Below the pieces are notes generated by a model. That model searched no databases. It saw nothing but the letters and a program-made list of their open reading frames with translations, and was not told where the DNA came from. A stretch of 64,000 bases of DNA, taken from DUVY01 sp036562755 (GTDB lineage Bacteria; Bacillota; Clostridia; Christensenellales; DUVY01). Of this stretch, positions 59,014 to 64,000 are shown piece after piece. The translations under genes were made by a program, and so were the position numbers. The DNA is taken from contig DATCJN010000026.1 of assembly GCA_036562755.1 (NCBI GenBank), forward strand, positions 18,161 to 82,160, read 5' to 3'. The stretch's first letter is position 1, and each line of letters starts with the position of its first letter.

Positions 59014-59781
59014 ATGGCAAAGGTTGAAATTTGCGGTCTTGATACTTCCACCCTTCCCAAACTCTCAAATCAAGAAATCATGGATTTAATGAAAAAGCTC
59101 AAAAGCGGCGACGAGCAAGCCCGTCAAGATTTTATCATAGGAAATATGCGGCTTGTGCTTTGCGTAGTTCAGAGGTTTATGGGCAGAAAGGAAAATATCG
59201 ACGACATATTCCAAGTAGGCTGCGTAGGATTAATCAAAGCCATAGACAACTTCGATATGTCGCTCAATGTCAGGTTTTCGACCTATGCCGTGCCTATGAT
59301 AATAGGCGAAATAAGAAGGTTTTTAAGAGACAACAACAGCGTTCGAGTTAGCAGGTCTTTGCGCGACACGGCTTATAAAGCGCTGCAGGCTAGAGAAGAG
59401 CTAGAGCTAAAGTGCAGCAACGAACCCACTATGGAAGAAATAGCCGCGGCGATAGATATGCCGCTTAGAGATGTAGTTTACGCTCTAGACGCCATAAGCG
59501 ATCCGGTGTCCTTGTTCGATCCCGTGTATCACGACGGCGGCGACGCCATTACTTTGGTAGATCAGTTAAGGGATGAAAAAAATTCGGACGAAAACTGGAC
59601 GGAAAACGTAGCCCTAAAAGAGGCTATCAGAAAACTGGCGGACAGAGAAAGACAGATATTATACCTAAGATACTTTGAGGGCAAAACCCAAATAGAAGTA
59701 AGTCAGGAAATAGGCATAAGCCAAGCCCAAGTATCGCGACTGGAAAAAAACGCTCTAAAGACTATTTCTAAAACGATGTAA
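59014..59781 (+). CDS. sigG: RNA polymerase sigma-G, late forespore
   Basis: Directs late gene expression in the forespore. I start it at the ATG at 59014 with GGAGG five bases upstream, giving 255 residues and the typical SigG start AKVEICGLDTSTLPKLSNQE. Region 2 holds FIIGNMRLVLCVVQRF and DDIFQVGCVGLIKAIDNFD, then NVRFSTYAVPMIIGEIRRFL. Region 3 lies at about 120-185, and region 4 has LRYFEGKTQIEVSQEIGISQ at the end. The usual neighbours spoIIGA and sigE are absent; ylmC lies divergently upstream. Confidence 0.96.
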   Translation: MAKVEICGLDTSTLPKLSNQEIMDLMKKLKSGDEQARQDFIIGNMRLVLCVVQRFMGRKENIDDIFQVGCVGLIKAIDNFDMSLNVRFSTYAVPMIIGEIRRFLRDNNSVRVSRSLRDTAYKALQAREELELKCSNEPTMEEIAAAIDMPLRDVVYALDAISDPVSLFDPVYHDGGDAITLVDQLRDEKNSDENWTENVALKEAIRKLADRERQILYLRYFEGKTQIEVSQEIGISQAQVSRLEKNALKTISKTM

Positions 59782-59788
59782 AATATAA

Positions 59789-59817
59789 ACGCCCAAAAAA
59801 ATTGGGCGTTATTTTTA
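59789..59817. terminator. Terminator between sigG and the small opposing ORF
   Basis: AACGCCCAA (59789-59797) and TTGGGCGTT (59802-59810) pair around four to five A, followed by ATTTTTATTT on the plus side. On the minus strand it also follows the 36-codon ORF. Confidence 0.8.
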
Positions 59818-59925
59818 TTTCTTTTTATCTTTTCCTTTTTGCTGTTCTTTAAAATACTCCTCGTTTTTTGCGCGCTCTTCGTGGCGCTCTTCCATATAAT
59901 CAAGCCATTTGGGGTCTTTTTTCAT
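59815..59925 (-). CDS. 36-residue charged small protein
   Basis: A short frame, MKKDPKWLDYMEERHEERA and so on, ending KGKDKKK. GGGAG lies eight bases before the ATG, and a terminator follows the stop, so it has the signals of a real gene. The product is almost wholly charged and probably one helix. Similar tiny acidic-basic proteins occur in spore formers, but I cannot place it in a family. Confidence 0.5.
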   Translation of the reverse strand: MKKDPKWLDYMEERHEERAKNEEYFKEQQKGKDKKK

Positions 59926-60036
59926 AGTTATACTCCCTTTATATATATTATTTTCTATAATATTTTTCGCATTTTGGTTAATCGTATTCATAAAGATTTT
60001 ATTATAAAACTTAGGGTAATTATAGATAATAATAGT

Positions 60037-61092
60037 ATGGAAAAAAGGCTTTTGTTTTTTGTTTTAGCATTAATCATTTTGGCGGCAGTTTTATATTCAA
60101 ATCCGGTTATAACCGCCGCGCCCGCCGAAAATATCGTTGAGCGTAACGGTTCTTTGGAATTATACGACGGCAAAATTTATCATATATTTTTCCACAGCCT
60201 TATAATAGAACCCAAAAAGGCGTTCTCCAGCGGCATGAAAAACGGTTATAACAACTGGATGACTACGCGCGAAGAGTTTAAAAAGATTTTGGACAAACTG
60301 TATGAAAATGATTTTATCCTTATAAATATCAACGAATTAATAACCTATAAAAACGGACAGCTGATAAGAAATAATATATACTTACCCAAAGGCAAAAAGC
60401 CGTTGATTATCTCGTTTGACGATATCAATTATTACGAATATATGAAAGGCTGCGGATTCGCGGACAGGCTAACGGTAAAAGACGGAAAAGTAACAACTAT
60501 AGTAAAAACAGCTTCAGGAGAAAAAATTGACTGGGAGGGCGACGCCATACCTATATTGGACAGCTTCGTAGAAAAACATCCCGATTTTTCGCATAACGGC
60601 GCAAAAGGAATAGTGGCGGTTACGGGCTACCAGGGCGTCTTCGGATACAGATTAAAAAATGAACAAGAAAAAGCGCAAGCCAGGTTGATCGCTCAGACAT
60701 TAAAAAATACGGGCTGGCTTATAGCCAATCACAGCTACAGCCATTCGGGCATGTTCAAAAAAGGAATAGGCCTGTCCGAATTTAAAAAAGATCTAGACAA
60801 ATGGGATAAGTTTATAGCGTCCGTTGTAGGCAAGACCAATATTTATATATCGCCTTTTGGGGTATATTTTAACGCCAATGACGCTAAAATGAAATATCTA
60901 AAGAGCAAGGGTTATAATATCTTTTGCCCGGTTTATAAAGAAATGTCGATAAAAATACAGAATAATATTTTAATAAGCGAAAGGCTCAATATAGACGGGC
61001 TGACTATGCTAAAATACCCCAAAAGAATCCAAAAATACTTCTTCGACCCCTCGTCCGTTGTGGACTCAAGCCGCCCCCGCGTCAGAATTTAA
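60037..61092 (+). CDS. Polysaccharide deacetylase family protein
   Basis: A 351-residue protein with a single N-terminal hydrophobic segment (about 5-22, signal or anchor) and a NodB-type domain acting outside the cell. It shows motif 1 LIISFDDINYY (about 127), motif 2 NHSYSHSG (about 230; His-x3-His) and motif 3 YISPFG (about 268). The normal Gly-Tyr after the metal Asp pair is Asn-Tyr. Substrates are usually peptidoglycan or poly-GlcNAc; in spore formers PdaA-type enzymes act on the cortex. The start at 60037 lacks a ribosome binding site; the longer frame from 59839 is non-coding in character. Confidence 0.85.
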   Translation: MEKRLLFFVLALIILAAVLYSNPVITAAPAENIVERNGSLELYDGKIYHIFFHSLIIEPKKAFSSGMKNGYNNWMTTREEFKKILDKLYENDFILININELITYKNGQLIRNNIYLPKGKKPLIISFDDINYYEYMKGCGFADRLTVKDGKVTTIVKTASGEKIDWEGDAIPILDSFVEKHPDFSHNGAKGIVAVTGYQGVFGYRLKNEQEKAQARLIAQTLKNTGWLIANHSYSHSGMFKKGIGLSEFKKDLDKWDKFIASVVGKTNIYISPFGVYFNANDAKMKYLKSKGYNIFCPVYKEMSIKIQNNILISERLNIDGLTMLKYPKRIQKYFFDPSSVVDSSRPRVRI

Positions 61093-61094
61093 TC

Positions 61095-61901
61095 TTATGC
61101 CTTTTCTTTTATGTGGACATTTACTTGTTTGTAAGGTATAGCTATGCCCTGTTTTTCAAACTCCTTTTTTATTTGTTCCATCAAATCAAAATAAACCGTC
61201 CAATAATCGCTTCTTTTAACCCATACTCTCAAGACATATTCCATAGCGTCTTGACCGTGGGTGTGAAGTCGGGCAAAAGGCAAGGGTTCTTTTAGCGAAA
61301 GCGGATGGTTATACGCTATATCAAATAATATTTTTTTAACCGCATCGACATCGGCGTCAAAAGAAGCGCGTATTTTTAAATCCACCCTGCGCTTATCCTG
61401 CGCCGAATAGTTGGTTATAGCCTCGTCTATTATACTTTTATTGGGTATGGTTATTAATTTGTTATCTATGGTAAGCAGTTTGGTATAAAAAACATTGATA
61501 GAATCAACAGTGCCTTCGTATTCGCCATTGTAAATATAGTCCCCTACCTTAAACGGCTTAAAAATCAAAATCATAAATCCGCCCGCGAAATTGGACAGCG
61601 CGCCCTGCAAAGCCAAGCCTATCGCAAGCCCCGCGCTAGCTAAAATAGTAACAATCGAAGTCAACGGCACGCCCAATATGCTGATGACGGAAATAAATAA
61701 TACGAGCTTAAAGCCGACCATCAAAAGACTCTTTAAAAAGGACTGAACGCTTATGTCCAGCTTTTTTAGGCCTTTTAGGCTTGTGAGCCATTTTATAAAA
61801 TACTTAATTACAAACCAGCCTATAATTAAGACCAAAGCGGCGTGAAGAATCCTTATTCCCGCGTCAATTAACGCGTCCCAAATCTTTTGCCAATCAATCA
61901 T
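61095..61901 (-). CDS. MscS-family mechanosensitive channel
   Basis: A small-conductance channel that opens on osmotic downshock. The 268-residue protein has three N-terminal helices (about 17-100), the pore-lining TM3 with Gly/Ala repeats ILASAGLAIGLALQGALSNF (about 85-104), then the beta domain FKPFKVGDYIYNGEYEGTV and the vestibule alpha/beta domain. Length and motifs fit YkuT/YggB-like MscS. No ribosome binding site is clear. It follows the aldo/keto-reductase terminator, and its end meets the convergent deacetylase gene after two bases. Confidence 0.93.
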   Translation of the reverse strand: MIDWQKIWDALIDAGIRILHAALVLIIGWFVIKYFIKWLTSLKGLKKLDISVQSFLKSLLMVGFKLVLFISVISILGVPLTSIVTILASAGLAIGLALQGALSNFAGGFMILIFKPFKVGDYIYNGEYEGTVDSINVFYTKLLTIDNKLITIPNKSIIDEAITNYSAQDKRRVDLKIRASFDADVDAVKKILFDIAYNHPLSLKEPLPFARLHTHGQDAMEYVLRVWVKRSDYWTVYFDLMEQIKKEFEKQGIAIPYKQVNVHIKEKA

Positions 61902-61932
61902 AAAAATAGTTTTTGCAAAAAAGAAAAAAATA

Positions 61933-61961
61933 AAAAAGCGCCTTTAGATAATTCCTAAAGG
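61933..61961 (-). terminator. Terminator overlapping the aldo/keto reductase stop
   Basis: On the minus strand CCTTTAG (61961-61955) and CTAAAGG (61947-61941) pair around GAATTAT and are followed by CGCTTTTTTATTTTTTT. The left arm codes for the last residues of the reductase, and the stop codon lies within the right arm. Confidence 0.7.
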
Positions 61962-62774
61962 ATATTTTTTATCAGGCGGCGGGAACGCGCTGTCTATTAA
62001 TTTTAGATCCTGTTCGTCTAGTTTTATATCTAGGCTTTTAATGTTATCTTTAAGATGGCTTGGCGAAGATGTCCTGGGTATAGCGATAGAATTAGAGTGT
62101 CTAAAAGCAAAGGCCAGCATTATTTGATAAACGGACGCGTTATGCCTTTTAGCGATTTGTCGGATTTGCGGGCATTCTATAATCTCTTTTCTGTAGCTTT
62201 GGTTGCTGGCAAGAGGCGAATAAGCCATCAAGGTTACGTTATGTTTTTGAAGCCAGGGTATCAAATCGTATTCTATGCCTCGCTCGCCGATGTGATACAA
62301 CACCTGGTTGGCGATGCATTTTGAGCCGTCAGGGATTGCCCAAAGCTCTTCCATATCGTCCACATCAAAATTGGACACGCCCCAGTCTTTTATATAGCCC
62401 TTTTCTTTTAGGCTCTTAAACGCGGCGACCGTTTCTTCCAAAGGAATACCCCCTCGCCAGTGCAGTAAATATAAGTCAAGATATTCTACGCCCAGCCTTT
62501 TTAAAGAGTTAAGGCACGATTTTTCCATATTCCTAAAACCCGCGTTATGCGGATATACCTTGGAAACCAAAAAGATTTCCTCTCTTTTAAAAGGCTTAAT
62601 AGCCTCGCCTATTAAGCTTTCCGACCTGCCGCCGCCGTACATCTCGGCGGTGTCTATAACTCTTATTCCGTTATTTATGGCCTGGCGTATGACTTCTATT
62701 TCGTCCGCGCGCTTTGAGGGGCTTTCACCAAGCATCCAAGTCCCAAGCCCTAGTTTAAAATCGGATAGTATCAT
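61944..62774 (-). CDS. Aldo/keto reductase
   Basis: NADPH-dependent carbonyl reductase of 276 residues. The catalytic tetrad is present: Asp in RVIDTAEMYGGGRSE (about 38-52), Tyr in the same block, Lys in FLVSKVYP (about 70) and His in YLLHWRGG (about 103). The nucleotide-binding IPRTSSPSHLKDNI lies near 238. The substrate is unknown; the family acts on aldehydes and sugars. The N-terminus ILSDFKLGLGTWML is short but normal for the family. A perfect extended -10 box ends six bases before the ATG, so the message appears leaderless. Confidence 0.93.
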   Translation of the reverse strand: MILSDFKLGLGTWMLGESPSKRADEIEVIRQAINNGIRVIDTAEMYGGGRSESLIGEAIKPFKREEIFLVSKVYPHNAGFRNMEKSCLNSLKRLGVEYLDLYLLHWRGGIPLEETVAAFKSLKEKGYIKDWGVSNFDVDDMEELWAIPDGSKCIANQVLYHIGERGIEYDLIPWLQKHNVTLMAYSPLASNQSYRKEIIECPQIRQIAKRHNASVYQIMLAFAFRHSNSIAIPRTSSPSHLKDNIKSLDIKLDEQDLKLIDSAFPPPDKKYPLGII

Positions 62775-62780
62775 AATTTA

Positions 62781-62810
62781 ATTATACCATTTATATTGCA
62801 AAATCACCAA
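62781..62810 (-). promoter_or_regulatory. Promoter of the aldo/keto reductase, leaderless
   Basis: On the minus strand TTGGTG (62810-62805) and TATAAT (62786-62781), preceded by TGG, are 18 bases apart. The expected start point coincides with the A of the ATG at 62774. Confidence 0.6.
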
Positions 62811-62884
62811 TGCGCATACATCTTGGCGATTTCGCCCGAATCGCATTGAACCATGCATAAAAACTGCCGGTCGTATCTTTCGTA

Positions 62885-62913
62885 AAAAAGTCCATAGCGC
62901 CTGCTATGGACTT
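62885..62913 (-). terminator. Rho-independent terminator of the ABC-2 permease gene
   Basis: AAGTCCATAG (62888-62897) and CTATGGACTT (62904-62913) form a perfect ten-base-pair stem with a six-base loop; on the minus strand it runs into TTTTACG. It lies 23 bases past the stop at 62936. Confidence 0.8.
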
Positions 62914-62935
62914 CTATTTATTAATGTCTCAAAAA

Positions 62936-64000
62936 CTACAACGGTAAGTCTTTTTTGTTGAATTTGAATATTCCTGCAGCGTATGTTACAGCGCCTATTG
63001 CCAGCAGTATGGCAAATTTCCACAAATATGTCAGCGAGCCGTCCATTATGGATATGGCGTCAAACAACGAGATTACCGAAACATAGTTAAAGTATTTCAT
63101 AGCCTCTATTCTTATGGCGCTTGGAATGACATTGGAGCCGAACAAACCCAAAATGGTGGCCACCAGGAAGAACATACTTAATCCGCCGCCAAAAGACATG
63201 GACAGTTTAGACCTGTTAAACCAGCTGGACGCTAGGAAGCATATTCCCGAAACCGCGAACATGGTTATAAACGCGCCCAAGTTTAAAAGCAACATTTGCC
63301 CGTAGGTTATGGTAAAGTCCGTGCCTTTTACCAAAGCAAGACTTACTACGCTCGCAACAGAAGTAAAGACGAACATCGCCAATAACGAGAAAATCAGATA
63401 AAACATCTGGGTAATGGTAACTTTTTTTCTCTTAATAGGCGTGGATAGCACGTAAGCCATAGCGCCCGAATCCACCTGGCCGGCTATTAAGTTGTTGGCG
63501 GTCATTATTACGAATATCATAGGAAGCAATAGACCCGCTATGCGATAGAACATTGAGCCTATTACCAGTTCATAAACGTCCATGCTGCCCAGCTCGCTTA
63601 GCGCTGTGATAACCTTTTCGGGAAGGCTGAAAAACATCGTCCTGCTCTTTTCTTCGATTACGGTTTGCTTGTATGCGTTAAGCTCTTGAGCGATTTGCTC
63701 CTCGGTATATTGACCGCTGTTTCTTAACTGACTTTCCTTAAAGTCTAATTCCGCCCTAAACGAGATAATAGCGCTGTAGGAGATATTGGTCAGTTTTTCT
63801 TTGGTAAAGTAATCCGAAATATAAATCTTTCTGTCGTCGTAGTCAAAGCTCTGTTGATAATATACGTCGCTTACCACGCCCGGTATGTAATTGGTGGCAA
63901 ATTCGGTAACGCTCTCATCAGAGCCGGCAAAAGCCGTAATAGCCGCGGTTATAAACTCTCTTGCCGAATTTGCGTATTCCTCGCCCTGCTCTTCTAGAAG
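62936..64000 (-). CDS. ABC-2-type transporter permease, cut by window edge
   Basis: At least 354 codons are open to the right edge without a start; the GTG at 63877 is internal. The visible part has a long extracytoplasmic, Glu/Gln-rich region (to about residue 110 from the GTG), then five to six membrane helices with AGQVDSGAMAYVLSTPIKRK, the ABC-2 membrane motif of NatB/YhaP-like exporters, which sits at the coupling loop. The ATPase gene would lie beyond the edge. The substrate is unknown; Na+ or peptide export is typical. Confidence 0.85.
   Translation of the reverse strand, partial: LLEEQGEEYANSAREFITAAITAFAGSDESVTEFATNYIPGVVSDVYYQQSFDYDDRKIYISDYFTKEKLTNISYSAIISFRAELDFKESQLRNSGQYTEEQIAQELNAYKQTVIEEKSRTMFFSLPEKVITALSELGSMDVYELVIGSMFYRIAGLLLPMIFVIMTANNLIAGQVDSGAMAYVLSTPIKRKKVTITQMFYLIFSLLAMFVFTSVASVVSLALVKGTDFTITYGQMLLLNLGAFITMFAVSGICFLASSWFNRSKLSMSFGGGLSMFFLVATILGLFGSNVIPSAIRIEAMKYFNYVSVISLFDAISIMDGSLTYLWKFAILLAIGAVTYAAGIFKFNKKDLPL

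Noticed and set aside
59839..60036. Upstream extension of the polysaccharide deacetylase frame (66 codons)
   Set aside because: It crosses the opposing small gene, has no ribosome binding site, and the family-like signal sequence begins at the ATG at 60037.

Overview
This 64 kb window comes from the chromosome of an endospore-forming member of the Firmicutes, probably of the class Clostridia. Sporulation is shown by sigma-G, the germination protease GPR, a YlmC/YmxH protein, CotF-like coat proteins, a SpoVB-type flippase and a DUF421/DUF4363 pair. AGGAGG-type ribosome binding sites, canonical TTGACA/TATAAT promoters, TTG and GTG starts and a moderately AT-rich composition fit this. I cannot name a species; an uncultured gut-type Clostridia lineage is an inference. 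I see no tRNA, rRNA, CRISPR array, insertion sequence, prophage or integrase. The genes are almost all core functions.

Layout. 0-4.4 kb: a lipoprotein (cut by the left edge), an AraC regulator, a ferritin-like di-metal protein, an Ldh_2-family dehydrogenase and an ArsR repressor. 4.4-13.2 kb: a long minus-strand block comM/yifB-dprA-topA-trmFO-hslV-hslU, as in Bacillus but without xerC/codV and codY, then rplS. 13.4-19 kb: M3 peptidase and DUF815 ATPase on plus, PrsW and GPR on minus, rpsT on plus. 19-23.2 kb: lysC, a DUF1015 gene and the c-di-AMP cyclase cdaA with a 44-codon membrane ORF in place of cdaR. 23.3-30.8 kb: an M28 peptidase homologue with altered metal ligands, holA, comEC, a SpoVB-like flippase and a cupin. 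30.8-36 kb: tig-clpP-clpX and the ribosome-quality-control gene rqcH. 36-42.5 kb: cell-envelope genes wzz-cpsD-uppP-glmM on minus and an O-antigen-ligase/polymerase plus glycosyltransferase on plus. 42.5-46.8 kb: recX-birA-P1 peptidase-acpS-nnr. 46.9-50.5 kb: coat proteins, an ECF S component, DUF421/DUF4363 and msrA. 50.5-56.1 kb: uvrA and uvrB behind two small membrane-anchored proteins. 56.3-64 kb: glpK, nrdR, ylmC, sigG, a polysaccharide deacetylase, an MscS channel, an aldo/keto reductase and an ABC-2 permease cut by the right edge.

How genes work together. Proteostasis is prominent: HslUV, ClpXP, trigger factor, RqcH and PrsW. DNA uptake and repair genes (comEC, dprA, comM, uvrAB, recX, topA) are spread over several operons. 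The envelope block joins lipid-carrier recycling (UppP), amino-sugar supply (GlmM) and polysaccharide assembly. Several forespore-type promoter candidates (sigG, the coat pair, DUF421) suggest linked late-sporulation control.

The most unusual points are the mini-CdaR downstream of cdaA, the M28 homologue lacking standard zinc ligands, the flippase whose homology begins upstream of any ATG/GTG/TTG, the S20 protein with a long charged tail, the Cys/His-rich tail on YlmC, the paired tail-anchored proteins upstream of uvrBA, two apparently leaderless genes, and a bidirectional terminator that codes for the C-termini of two opposing proteins. All promoter, operator and terminator calls were made by eye.
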